Under the pieces are notes generated by a model. It made no database searches, was not told the DNA's origin, and worked only from the letters and a program-made list of their open reading frames with translations. This document shows, one piece after another, positions 44,737-59,115 of a stretch of DNA of 64,000 bases; the first letter of the stretch is position 1; every line of letters begins with the position of its first letter. Origin of the DNA: Cavenderia fasciculata (lineage: Eukaryota; Evosea; Eumycetozoa; Acytosteliales; Cavenderiaceae); assembly GCF_000203815.1 (NCBI RefSeq), contig NW_004457735.1:1674001-1738000 (forward strand), written 5' to 3'. The position numbers and the translations under genes are program-made.

Positions 44737-47700
44737 TTAAAGAGAAGAGGAAGAAGATATAGACTCTGACATGAATTCGTCCCCGTGGCTTGTCTTGTCT
44801 TCATCTTGACTACTCATTATATCTTGACTTGAATCGTCGTCGTCGCTCCCTTGTATTTCTTCTTCCTCTTCTTCTTGGCCATCAACATGTTTTTTCTTCT
44901 TTCTGCTCTTTTTTTGTGTTGATTGTACAATGGAAATGGGTTGTGACGACACTAATGGAACAGACGAGGGAAGGATTTGTCTGGGAAGATGTTGGATGGT
45001 TGGTGTTTGGTACAATGGAGGTTGGGCACTGATAGTATGTGTGGCGCTGACCCCATACAATGGGTCTATGAAAACAACAGATGATGCATTTTTGTTTTGA
45101 CCATTACCATGATTTAAATTTATATTATTATTATTATTACTATTATTATTACTATTATTACTACTACTACTATTAATATCTATATTAGTATTATCTATAC
45201 TATCATTGCTATTATTGGTACTATTGCTGGTGTGGTTTTGGTTGATATACAAAATGGAATGGGAAGAATTGTGATGAATCTCTCCACTCAGGTTGAGGAA
45301 TGTCTCGTCACCACCTCCAGGCGTCGAGTTGGATTCCTTGACAACATTGTCATGGTCGAGTGAATCATAGGTGGATCCACCCGACAAGGACAATGGCTCG
45401 AATGGCATTGGAGGTGGAATACCCATGACACTGTGGTTATGGTGGTGGTGGTTGGGGATGGTGGGACTGGGTGGCACACCACCATGGCTACTACCTAATG
45501 ACGGTGACATAAAGGGAGCTCCTGGGATGGAGCCGGCCATGGGAGTATTGAGTGTAGTGGTGGGAGCCGATGTTGTTGTTGTTGTTGTCGCGAGTATTGG
45601 TGGGATGGGAACGTTGGTGTTGACGGCATCAGGAAGCATCATCATTCTAAAGAGCGAAAAGTTGACGAGCTTCTTGGTAAATGATGACTGGCTGACTGGC
45701 AGGTCGTACTCGGGCATCGAGTAGTTGGTCGACGAGTCGTTGGAGAGTTCAGCCAGCGACAAGGCAATCTCTTGTTTGAGAGTGGTGTTTGCACCAAGTG
45801 ACATGATGATGGACTGCAAGTGCTTAATGTCTGTCTCTATAGTCGATTCGTTGACTTCGATAGGCACAAGAGTGTCTTTGAGTTGGCGTGTGAAATCAGG
45901 CTGGTACATGACGCTGGTGCTGGTGCCGCCTTGGAGCGATCCGCTGGAAATTGATTGCGAGTGGCTGATGGACGCGCCGCCAAACTCACCCGACGAGTGC
46001 AGGTCAAAGCTGCCAAGCGAAGCAGTCACGAGCGAGGTGGTGCTGCGGTTGAGGTACGGCGATCCCGGCGAGCCGATGCTGCTGCTCGACAAGCTCAACC
46101 CGCCCAATGTAGGGGTCAACATTGAGTGCGAGGGAGAGCGACCGGTGGGTGTCCCGAGTACTTGTGGGAACAACTGTGGACTGTTGCTGGGTGACCCTCT
46201 GGCACCCACGTTGACCTGCAGTTGCTTGCGCTTGCTCTTGGTCTGCTTGCCACGGGGAGTAGTCGTGGGTGTCATCTCATCCGACGATGACGATGACGAC
46301 GACAATGACTCTTCCTTGACGCAGGGGAGCATGCCAGAGTCGGACTTGTCGGCACTCGACGGGCTCGAGTTTCCATCACCCGTGTTTTGCTTTTTCAAAA
46401 CCGGGAAGCTGTTTGACTTTTTGTTGAGTCCGATGGCGACGTTGGGCGATGGCGACGACGGACGTCCGAGATCAGAGTCGGTCGAATGTGACAAGACGTT
46501 TGCTTCAGACAATGAGCTCTTGAGCGACTGTTTTCTTCGCGACGATCTTGGGGTTGCAGGCTTCTTGCCCGTTAACCCAGGCGATGGTGGCAGACCGAGT
46601 GGGTTGGCAGGCGACGCGCTGACCATATCCAGTGACGATGAGAGTGATGGCGAGCCAATGCTGGCACCCATATTGCTCGAAGTCCCCACAAGAGAGGGTG
46701 ACGATGCGTTGAGGGGGATCTGATGGAGATCACCCATTGAATTAGACAGCGATGCAACCACATTGGGAGGCAACAAACTGGTGGATCGCGAAAGATCAAA
46801 CGATGATGAATTGGGTGACGACGATGACGAGTGTACTTGATTGGAAAGTAGAGGATGGGTAAATTGGTTATTATTTACAAATTGAGGTGATGGCGATGAT
46901 GATAATGATGTTGTTGATGATGATGATAGGTTGTTTGAATAGTTTTGTACAGCATGTGTGATGTATCTTTTGACTTCAGGATCAATATGTGGTAATGAAG
47001 ATGAGTGTTTAGTTTGGTTTGTTGTATACAGGTTGGTGGTGGTAGACATTGAGTCAGATCCAGATGTTGTAGTGTTTCCCGTGAGCATTTGGGCCGGTGG
47101 GGAATTGGGAGGTGAATAGTATTGTTGTGTTGGAGATTGATTGATTGATATTATGTTGTTAGTGGATGAATTATATCCACTTCCATTTCCATAAATTGAG
47201 GAATAGTTATTATTGTTATTGTTACGTAGTATTGTTGTTGTTTTATCATCCAATTCAATTCCATTTGTATTATTGTTGTTAGTACTGTTATTATTATTGT
47301 TATCATTGTTATTTTGGAAACCACTCATATTTAAATAGTCATTTGATTTGTTTGAATCCATTGAATATTGCTACAAAAGAAAGAATAAAAAGGGTAGGTA
47401 GGTTAATATTAGGGTTTTTATAAACATTTGACATATCCTTTGGAAAAAAGAGGTGATACTAGGTACTTACATATTGATCATTTGATGATACTTGTTGTTG
47501 TTGTTGTTGTTGTTGTTGTTGCATTTGTTGTAATTGTTGCATTTGTTGTTGTTGTTGTAACAGATGTTGGGTGTAGATGTATTGAAGATTACTCATTACA
47601 TTTTGATTGTTGTAAGTAGTTTGATTTGTTGTATACATATTGGTTTGTTGTTGTTGTTGTTGTTGTAGTTGTTGTTTGTGTTGTTGATATAGATTAAAGG

Positions 47701-47909
47701 TAGCAGCAGCAGTATGGTTATTATTACTACTATTACTATTACTATTATTATTATAATCCATTGAACTATTTCCATTTAAATGGTTGATACTGACACTATT
47801 ATTATTATTATTATTTAAAGTGTCTTGACTATTATTACTATAATTATTGTTATTGTTGTTGTTGGTGTTGTTATTGTACGAGTTTGGCTGATTAAATGAT
47901 TGGGATTGC

Positions 47910-47982
<73 letters not shown>

Positions 47983-48259
47983 GGAACTGTCCATATTGTT
48001 GTTGTTGTTGTTGTTGTTGTTGCTGTTGTTGCTGATATTGTAACATGAGTGTCTCTTGGTGATCCATTGGCGATGTAAATGTGCTAGTGGATATTGTCGT
48101 TGGAGTAATGGTAGCAGATGATGATGATGACGTAGAATGATCATTCAGCATTGACATTGATGGATCATCCTCATATCCGCTTGCACCATTGCCAGCATAG
48201 CTTTGAAACTTGATCGGATTTAAGAATGACCCTTCAACATTATTAGAGTCCATATCCAT
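44737..48259 (-). CDS. Large Gln/Asn/Ser-rich putative regulatory protein
   Basis: Two exons, 48259-47471 and 47370-44737, phase 0, give 1140 aa. Exon 1 has a short unique start (VEGSFLNPIKFQSYAGNG) and long Gln tracts (about 24 and 13 units). Exon 2 is mostly Ser/Pro/Asn-rich. A compact, non-repetitive segment around ETDIKHLQSIIMSLGANTTL and VSQSSFTKKLVNFSLFRMMM is probably the only folded part. Two basic blocks (RSSRRKQSLKSSL, KQTKSKRKQLQVNV) and KKSRKKKKH could be nuclear localisation signals, and the tail is acidic. No DNA-binding domain is recognised. A transcription or signalling regulator is a guess from composition. The middle part (45.6-46.7 kb) is GC-rich, which opens a long meaningless antisense frame. 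Confidence 0.75.
47912..48035 (-). repeat. CAA repeat (poly-Gln coding)
   Basis: Two runs of TTG on the plus strand (CAA on the coding strand), about 24 and 13 units, encode the Gln tracts of exon 1, separated by FQGYQQ-like interruptions. Confidence 0.85.
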
Positions 48260-50550
48260 TATATATATATATGATGTGTGGATTGTTGTAGTCTTTACAC
48301 TTTATCTCTTTTTTGGTCTGATGATAGATGATGATGATTAGTTGTTGTTGTTGTACAAGTAAAGATAAAGATATATAAAGTAGATGGTGATAAGATCTTA
48401 GAAGAACAAATGTAATATGTTGGTCGTGGGTGCGTGAACTATCGTTGTTTTAAGGGGCGGTGATGCAAAGAACAGTTTGATGTGTGTGTGTGAGTGTCAG
48501 TGAATCGAATTAATAAATAAAATGTATAATGTGGTATGTGTTGTGTTGATTGATCTATCTAAAAAATAATAATATTACAAAAAAAAAAAGAAGTAAAAGT
48601 AGAAAGTAGGTAAGTAAGTATGGTGGTTTAGTTTTAGTTTAGTTATTATTGTTAATTCAAATTCTATTCTAATATTGTTGAATAAAAATTTAAAAAATTA
48701 AAAATAATTTAGAGAGTGTGTGGCAACCTCTCTTGTCTGTCTGCTGAGTCCTTTGGTTTTGTGTGTGTGTTGTGGTAGTGTGTGGTGGTTGAATGGGAAA
48801 CGAGGAGTAGGAAGACAGTGTTGGTTGGTTGGTTTATTGAATCCGAGACGAAAATTGTTGATGTTAGATAGATCGTTACGGTCAAATGATGTGATATTGA
48901 TTTGATTGATGGCGAATGAATATTACTATTATTCCCTATCTGATTGCGATCTGACTGATTATTAAAGGGAGGGATGTCCCCTCCTTCCTCCTGCCCGGTT
49001 CACTGAACTAACTATTAATCATCACAATAAATAATTTATTATTACTTGGACAACGAGATCATCATCATCATGCAAGTCCTCCTGGAGATTGTTTGGTATT
49101 ATTAATTGTGCGTGTGAGTGGGTGATTCAATAAAGTGGGGGATGTATTTGTTTGTTGGGGGCATGAAAGAGTAGTGTGTGTTGTGGGTGGGGTTCTGAAC
49201 CGTGACCGACCGGAACTCCTCCTTCCCTCCTGTTTTCCAAACCAACCAACTTGGTTGGTCAAACATGCTAAATTAGAAACGTGAATGAATAACGATGTAC
49301 GAGGTGTGTATGTGTATTCTTACTTTCTTCAATCTCTCTCTCTCTCTCTCTCTCTTCTTCAATAAATACACAACAGCGTTGTTGTTGTTGTTGGTTGGGG
49401 GTTATAATATTAAACAATAGAACAGGTAAGTAGGTTGGTAAGGTAGGTGAGGGCTTAATATATTTGAAAATAATAATATTATTATTTAGGGTTAGTTATG
49501 TCTGTCTATCACCTGACCTGATGCCCAACAGTTTTTCCTACCTCTTGTATTTGCTGGTTTGTTTGTTTGTTTGTCGATGCTATACCGTAGGTAGGTGGGA
49601 GAACCACCACCAATTTTATTGTCTGATGGTTTGTTGCATCAAGAAACGTTGTTTTTGTTGTTGGCGGCCCTCTAATCGATTACCTGCAGGCCAAGTAATT
49701 GTGGTGGAGGAGAAGGGAGGAGACCCAAGCGGTTCGTTTCTCCGCCAATTCAATTGACCATGTCAAGTTGGACACCCCCCCGTCCCAAGAGGGTACCCTC
49801 TTTTTCGATTTGCAAAAGCGAACCCGCAACTGACACTTTTTTTTTTTTTTTTTTTTCTTGAATCACGTGTCACAGCGAATTTAATGAATCCCTCCCGCCA
49901 TCCTTGTCATGACAGAGAGAAAGCGCAAATGATTAGCCAACCACGATTACCCCACAACCCGAGATCAGAAGGTAAAGAGTTGGGAAACAATTTTTGATAG
50001 ACCGCAAAAAGCTGCTAAAAAACGGGCTTCTAAGACCCCCTCACATTCACAAAGTGTAGGTGCCTTTGAAGCCTTCCTCTCTCTGAAGAAATTTGTGTTC
50101 GGTTGGTTGGCAACACAATCAAATTGAATGAACATCGTCTGTCGAGATTATGTGATCTTAGGTTAGTTGAGTTATTCCTTTTACAGACTACTGTTACCAA
50201 CCCCCTCGTCTCTTATATCTATCCGTAATCCAATCATTTTGGTTGATGGTTTGAAATGTAACCGTTTCCACAGTGGTCTCTCCATCCATCCGTTCCACTC
50301 TCACTATGATGATAACTATCGTCTCAGACTTTTGACCAATTAGGTACGAGCCCCAGCTGCAAAGAACGATAAAACTAGAGATTTATCACTTCCATTTCAA
50401 TACATAAAGGAATCAAGACTAGACTACTGTTTTGGAAAAAAAAGGGAGGGTTATTTAAATAAGTTTATTGATGGTTGTTGTTGGTTGGGTTTCAAACATT
50501 GATTTAAAACAATAATTATCATCATCTTTGGTCAGCCATAGTCTCTAGGT
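48260..50550. other. 2.3 kb intergenic region with GC-richer blocks
   Basis: Upstream region of the Gln-rich gene, ending in the 3' flank of the FAR1-like gene. It contains TG-rich and CT repeats (49330-49355), a T22 run near 49837-49858, and a less AT-rich block from about 49560 to 50340 with C8 (49771) and GGTACC-type sequence. Open frames are short and lack coding character. It is probably promoter and enhancer DNA. Confidence 0.5.
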
Positions 50551-52999
<2,449 letters not shown>

Positions 53000-55435
53000 G
53001 TTTTTTGTTTTAAAGGAATATTATTTAATTCGAAACGGAAAGGGTTTGTTGTTTGATTGATTGAGATTGATTGTTGTTGATGATGATGATGAAATAGATG
53101 AATAAATTAAATAGAAAGAAAGAGATAGAGCTAATATCAAAAATATATTAACTCTTTGAAAGCAAGGTTTAATACACACAAAGATAATATTGTGTGTTGA
53201 AGGCAAGTATACAGCTACTTTTTAGATAGCAGCTGGTGTTATGATGACGGTGATGATAATATATCTAATTGCAAAGATATATTATTTTTAATAAATATAT
53301 AGATTGATTATAATAGAAATTGAATTTTTAAAAATATGATGGATAGGATGAAACAACGACAATGATGGTTGATAATAGATAATAGATAATAGATAATATA
53401 TATAATATATACACAGCAAAGAAAGTAAATCTACTATGGATGTATGTATGTGTAATCTATATTATATTATTATTATACTATTATATTATTATTGTACCAA
53501 ACAAATGGTTAGCAAATCGACAATCAAAAAAAAAAAGCAAGATTGTTTGTTGATTGATGGATCGATTGATTGATTGATTGGTTTGGTGGACACAAAAAAA
53601 AAAAAAAAAAAGTGATTGATGTGGTGATTTTGATCAAAGTGTTGTTGTTGTTGATGAGTGTGGCGATGGGGTTGATTAACAAGACACACACACTAAAGAA
53701 AGAAAGAGAAGAGTCTAGTCTCTTATAGAATAGATAATATTAATGTATATATATATAAATATAGAAATAAATATATATTGAATGATTGTGTTTTGTTTGC
53801 TGCTTGCTGTATTGCTGCCAACTTGGATGACGTGTGGTGTGAGATGAGATTAAATAAATAATAGATGTATGTGGTGTGGGTGTGGTGGGATTGGGGAGGG
53901 AACCTTTAGCGGGGGATGGCTACAGAAAAAGATAAAGAAGAAGAAGAAAGAAGAAAGAAGTTTTTTAATTTATTAGATATTAATAATAAAAAAACAACTT
54001 AAACTTATCTCTCTAAAAACTACTAACTACGAAGATGATGATTTGTGGTGGGGTGATTGTGGAAGGGAGAAGATAGCAAGGAAGCAGCAAAAGGAGAAAG
54101 TGATTAAGTGCGGAACTGGCTGTCAGTAAAGTGATGATGAGAGAGTCGTGCAAAGAAGATAGTGCGAACATCGAAAGCTCATCAACTCATTAAAAAATTG
54201 AAAATAATGCTTTGCAAGCTGCTGGCTGAAAAAAGCTTGAAAAGGATTGTAAAAGTCAACTTGAAGGCCTAGTTATATGAAAGATCCCTCGTTTTTACAA
54301 CCCAATCAGCGGGGGTGTCTGTTTCTTTTTTGTTGGTCGTCGTGTCTTGATTTGGTAATTGAGCAAGCCTCGCCCCCATCAACACTCAAAACGAGTGAAC
54401 GAGAAATTACATTTTGACTACACAATTATCTGCTTTTTTCACATCATTTATCAGCTGCCTCTTCATGGTTTCAAAAAGGATGTTATTGTTGTTGTTGTTG
54501 GTATTAACATAGATCGAGAAGAGGAAGTACCAACACAAGGGGGGTCCATACTCTATTCTTTAAGTTTAAAGATAAAGAGAGAAGTGGTGGATAAACAGTT
54601 GAACTGTTGGAGAAAGAGAGAGGGATAAAAGAGGAATACAACGAAAGTTCAAAGCACCACAAATGGACCTATTGTCAAAGGTCACAAAAAAACACTTCTC
54701 TACCTTGGTAAAAAGATCGATATACAACAAAGCCAAGCCAAAAAGTAGAAAAGAGACAAAGAGAATACTCTGCATACCTTGGTGGATATTATTTAATTTT
54801 TTTTTGTTTTTTTATTTGGTTTGCTGGTTTGTAATAATACACTAGAAAATCGAGTATTTTTGATAAATATATATATTTACGATGGTGGATGACATGGTTG
54901 GTTATGAAAATGAAATTGATTATATGTTAATCAATTTTTGAAACTCTGTTTTGTGAATGGTTATTAATATTATTATTGTTATATGGTATATCTGTTGTTA
55001 TTATATTATGTTATATGGATGCTGACCAAAAGATACAAACTAGTGGGAATAGATATATATAGTTTGTTTAGTTTGCAAGGGGGGTTTGATGAGGTCAGAT
55101 AAGAGTGAGATGTTGTTGGAAAAGAAAAAATGAAAAAAAGAAATAAGGTTCCGGAAATGATTATTATTATTAGTTATTAGTTATTCTAATTATTATTATT
55201 ATATGTTATATATGAGGGTTGTTGTTGTTTGGTGAGATGAGGGCGGATGATTATTACAATGTTGAAAAAATAAAAGGATTTTCTCCTTCCTCTTTCCAAC
55301 CTCCTTTTTAAACCAATTGATTGTTGTTGTTGTTGTTGTTGTCCCAAAGAAAAAAAAAATATTTACACCTGAATCTACATTGCATTGTGTCTCCTACTAC
55401 TACGACTACTGTTCAACTTTGAAGTCTTGATCTTG
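53000..55435. other. 2.4 kb intergenic region
   Basis: Upstream region of the FAR1-like gene and 3' flank of the CudA-like gene. Simple AT-rich sequence dominates, with tandem ATTGATTG units at about 53560-53582 and AATAG repeats near 53370-53400. A less AT-rich block runs from about 54050 to 54480. No gene is recognised. Confidence 0.5.
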
Positions 55436-57195
55436 TTATCTAGTTGGAACAGCAGTTTGTTTTGGAGGGGATAGAATCATTGAGGTGTATTTTGGTTTGA
55501 TGCTGGTCGAGGAGGAATTGGAGGTGGAGGTGGCAGATGAAGACGAAGAGGAGGAAGGCTGTTGAATAATCTCTGGCTCGGATGGGTCAGTCTCTCGTTG
55601 CTTAATCTCGGCAGCCCAGAGGAGGCTGGCCATGTCATCCTGGGGAAATCGAATGGCTGGTTGCTCGGGAACGTGGGAGTCTCGCGAGAATGGAAATGAA
55701 TGGCCCCGGGACTGGAGCGACATGAGGGGTGCGGATGAGGGGAGACGGCCACGACGGGGTGGCATGGTGGGGGAGGCTTCCGGCGACGAGCTGCTATTCT
55801 CAGAGGCACTGCTCATCATGGCGTGGCGCTCCATGTTCATGGCGGCGGCACTCGAGTAGTTGTGACGGATCTGTGGGTTCTTTCTGGTCTTGACAACGAT
55901 GGGGAATGGCTGCGAGACGGATAGGATGGACGAGTTGGTGAACGAGGCGTTGGCGGGACGCGAGAGAGCGATAAAGGTGAGACTCCACTCCTTGCCCCAT
56001 GTACCCTTGGTCATCTTGAGACCTTGGAAGGCAGCAATGCCCTGTGCGTTAAATGCCTCGGAAAAGTTCTCAACCGAGTCGATTTGGAGCTTGCCCTTGT
56101 GGTCGGTGACCACGCCAATCGCGATAATGTTGGCGCAGCTGAGCTGCGAGCCGGCGATAGACGACGCGGTCTTGAGGTCGAGCTTGACCTTGAATGGGGT
56201 GTCGAGACGACGGTTCTTCCAGACGACGGTGCTGGTTGGCTGCTGGCTGATTTGGATGCAGGTTGGACGCGAGGGGTTGGGGTTCTTTTGGACATACTCG
56301 AGCATCTTTTCGCGGATGATCATGAGTTGCTTGGGTGATGGCGAGAGGCTGGCGTTGGCACCACCAGTGGCCGAGTTATTCTTGTTGGGAGCACCCATCT
56401 TGGATTGGTGTGGTACGCTGCCTCCGGACATTTCCAGAGTCTTTCTTCCCTTTTGTGCGGCAAAGTCGGCTTCGTCAATTTGCAGTTCAGAGTCGCTGCC
56501 TCCATATTCGTCGGCGGCGCCACCGTTGGGCGAGTTGCTTTCAAGGCTAGAGTTTTCTTCATCATATTCGGGGCCGTCAGAGTTTTCTTCGTCAGACTTG
56601 TCGCCGACCGATGACGAGTTTATATCTTCATTGCAGAGCAGTCTGGAAACCTTCATTCTCTTGTTTCTAAAATCATATTCATCGTCGGGACTGGACAATC
56701 TCTTCTTTTCAAATTCTTCCTTTTCAATTAAATCTGATATTGATGATGTTGAATAACTTAATCTTGATGTTGTTGTCGTTCCTTTTCTATCTTCATCTGG
56801 ACTATAAAAAAATTAAAGAAAAAAAAAATAAATTGAAATGAAATGAAAAAAAATAATAGATTAGAAAAACAAATTCAAAAAATTAAATAAATAGAAAGTA
56901 TTATTTGTTTGTTTGTTTTGTTTTGTTTTACTTACATTAAACCAACTATGCTTTTAAATATATTAATTTTATCGGAACTCTTTGATATAGTTTCAAACCA
57001 GGATGTGATGATATCCATGCCTCTGTCTAGACCTCCAGGAATATTATTTTTGAGTATAACCTTTTCGAGGATTGGTTGGAGCTTGCTCCAGTTATCAGCC
57101 AAACTATGGACATGATATGGAGCACTGGTGCTAGTCGTAGAGGTGGAGGTGTTTTTGTTGGTGTTGTTGTTGGTATTCATTGTAGTATCACACAT
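55436..57195 (-). CDS. CudA-like transcription regulator
   Basis: Two exons, 57195-56936 and 56801-55436, phase 2, give 541 aa. Exon 1 has a helical segment ([19 protein letters not shown], then [17 protein letters not shown]). An acidic Ser-rich stretch with a basic patch (NKRMKVSRL) follows. The core at about residues 270-410 is non-repetitive: [58 protein letters not shown] and [17 protein letters not shown]. It looks like a STAT/Rel-type immunoglobulin-fold DNA-binding region, as proposed for CudA of D. discoideum, needed for culmination and prespore gene expression. The C-terminal motif [20 protein letters not shown] is also distinctive. I assign it to the CudA family from memory of these features; which paralogue it is cannot be said. 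Confidence 0.65.
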
Positions 57196-57942
57196 TTAAA
57201 TGAGGGGGTGAGTAATAAATATTTGCGTTTGTTCGAACTAATGCTACAGAAAAATTACTAGTAAAAGGAAAAGGAGGGATGAACAGACATATGGTTAGGG
57301 ACAAGATATGGATGGGATCATTTTTTTTATGGATCAATTTATAAGGATAGTTACATGGTAGAATAATAAGGTGAAAAATACTAGTTCAATATGGAACTAA
57401 GAGTAATGGTGTATTGGTACAAAAATAAACTATTTGGAAATAATTAAATAATCTATTTTTTTCAAAACAAACCCAAAGAGAGATAAGAAATAGAAGAGGA
57501 AAGAAAGAGAATATATTAATATTTTTGTTGTAAAGTTTTTAAAAAAAAGAAAAAGAACAAGACATATTTTAAAAAATAATAATAATTATTATTATTATAG
57601 TTATTTTAAAAAGAAATTACGAAAAAGATAGAAACAATAGATAGATATGTTGTATTATTCAAGTCTTACTTTTTTGATTTAAACGAGAGAAAAGATGGCG
57701 AAACAACACATGTGTTTGGGGAAAAAAATGTTAATATGTGTGATGTTAAAACAAAATGGTGTTCTCTAAAATATGGGAAATGATCCTTGGATAACTAGTC
57801 TATAGATGTGAAAAACAAACAACAAACAAACAAATGAAAATAAAATAAAAAAATCAATTTCAACGGTCAACTCGCCATCTTTGTGAGGTGCTCAATAGTA
57901 TGTTCAAATTGGACTGAGATGCATTCTACAGTAACAACACCT

Positions 57943-57954
57943 TGCCTGCAGGCA
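57943..57954. other. 12-bp palindrome
   Basis: TGCCTGCAGGCA is a perfect palindrome, with the half-site TTTGCCTGCA repeated about 50 bp further on. It could be a dimeric factor site; location about 750 bp upstream of the CudA-like start. Confidence 0.5.
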
Positions 57955-58256
57955 GTTGGTATTGCGAACAACCAGTGTGCCAACGGCTGCCTGTTTGCCT
58001 GCAAGATGTGAAAATGATTTTGGGGGGGTGGTGAAATTATTGAATTTTTTGGATGGGGGTGTATCGATATCGAATGCATCTCGTTTGGCAATGGAAATGG
58101 ATTTGTTTTTTTGGATGTTTTTTTTTTTTTGTTTTCTTGAATTAATTTTTCAATAATCGGTGCCATGCATTCATACCCCTCCTCTCTCTTCACCCATAGA
58201 TATCTAGTACTGCTCCAAGAATGACAAAAACCAACAACACCAAAAAACAAATATCT

Positions 58257-58276
58257 CGGCCCCAACACGAGGGCCG
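58257..58276. other. GC-rich hairpin
   Basis: CGGCCC and GGGCCG pair around an 8-base loop (CAACACGA), about 1.1 kb upstream of the CudA-like start codon. Confidence 0.5.
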
Positions 58277-59084
58277 GGCGGGTGTCGTCTGCCAATGCTG
58301 CTATTTCTGCTGTTGTCGACAATCGCATAAATGTAAAAGTGCAAAGGTTGCGTGGTGCTGGTGAAGATTTCGATTGATTTGGTTGGTAAAGTCCAACCGA
58401 TTCTGTGCAGTGTGTGATCCAACCAACAAACGTAGACAAGTCCTTTGCAGTTCCCTTTTGTCCTTTTAAGTGTAATGGAATAAGCCCCCCTTTTCAATGA
58501 TACCTCTAGTATTATTTTTTAAGATCTATCCTTGATGTTACAAAAATATTGAACTGGACACCAGTAACGGTCACCTGTTGATGAACTTTACTACTCTTAC
58601 TCTGAAAAGGATCTGTCTTTCGCAACTCCAAATAAATAAATATAAAGATTGATGGATGGATGGATATTTTGAAACAATATTAAAAAGTTGTACAACTGAC
58701 AAAAAAACAAAAAAAAAAACAAAGATATTTTGGTGGTGATGAACTGACAGTTGACTGCTTTGATGATGTGCTGCTATGTTGTAGTTAAAATGGATATGAT
58801 GATGATGGTGTGTTGGGTGCTTACTTGATACAATACCTGTTGTTGCTTGTTCAGAAAATATCTTTTGGTTGATACTTTTTCTCTCTGTTTGTCTGTCTGT
58901 CTCTCTCTTTACAAATGTACAATGTTTATATCTGTTAATTTTTTAATTAAAAAAAAAGAAAACTTTTAATATTTTTTTTTCCAACATTAATATATTTATA
59001 AAGAGGTGAGGATAGGATAGGATAGGGATGGATAATCGTCAGGGAAATAATAATTATTATTATTTAATAAATTATAGATAGATT

Positions 59085-59115
<31 letters not shown>

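Noticed and set aside
44589-44804. 71-codon minus-strand frame with Asn run
   Set aside because: Reads the ATT microsatellite next to the Q/N-rich gene's stop and overlaps that gene in another frame.
45725-46723. 332-codon plus-strand frame
   Set aside because: It lies fully antisense to the coding exon of the Q/N-rich gene in its GC-rich part; its composition (Asp run from TCATCG codons) mirrors that gene.
57867-58439. 190-codon minus-strand frame in the CudA-like upstream region
   Set aside because: It starts with TTG, has odd composition with no domain, no clear splice or promoter signals, and lies in a GC-richer block where stops are rarer by chance.
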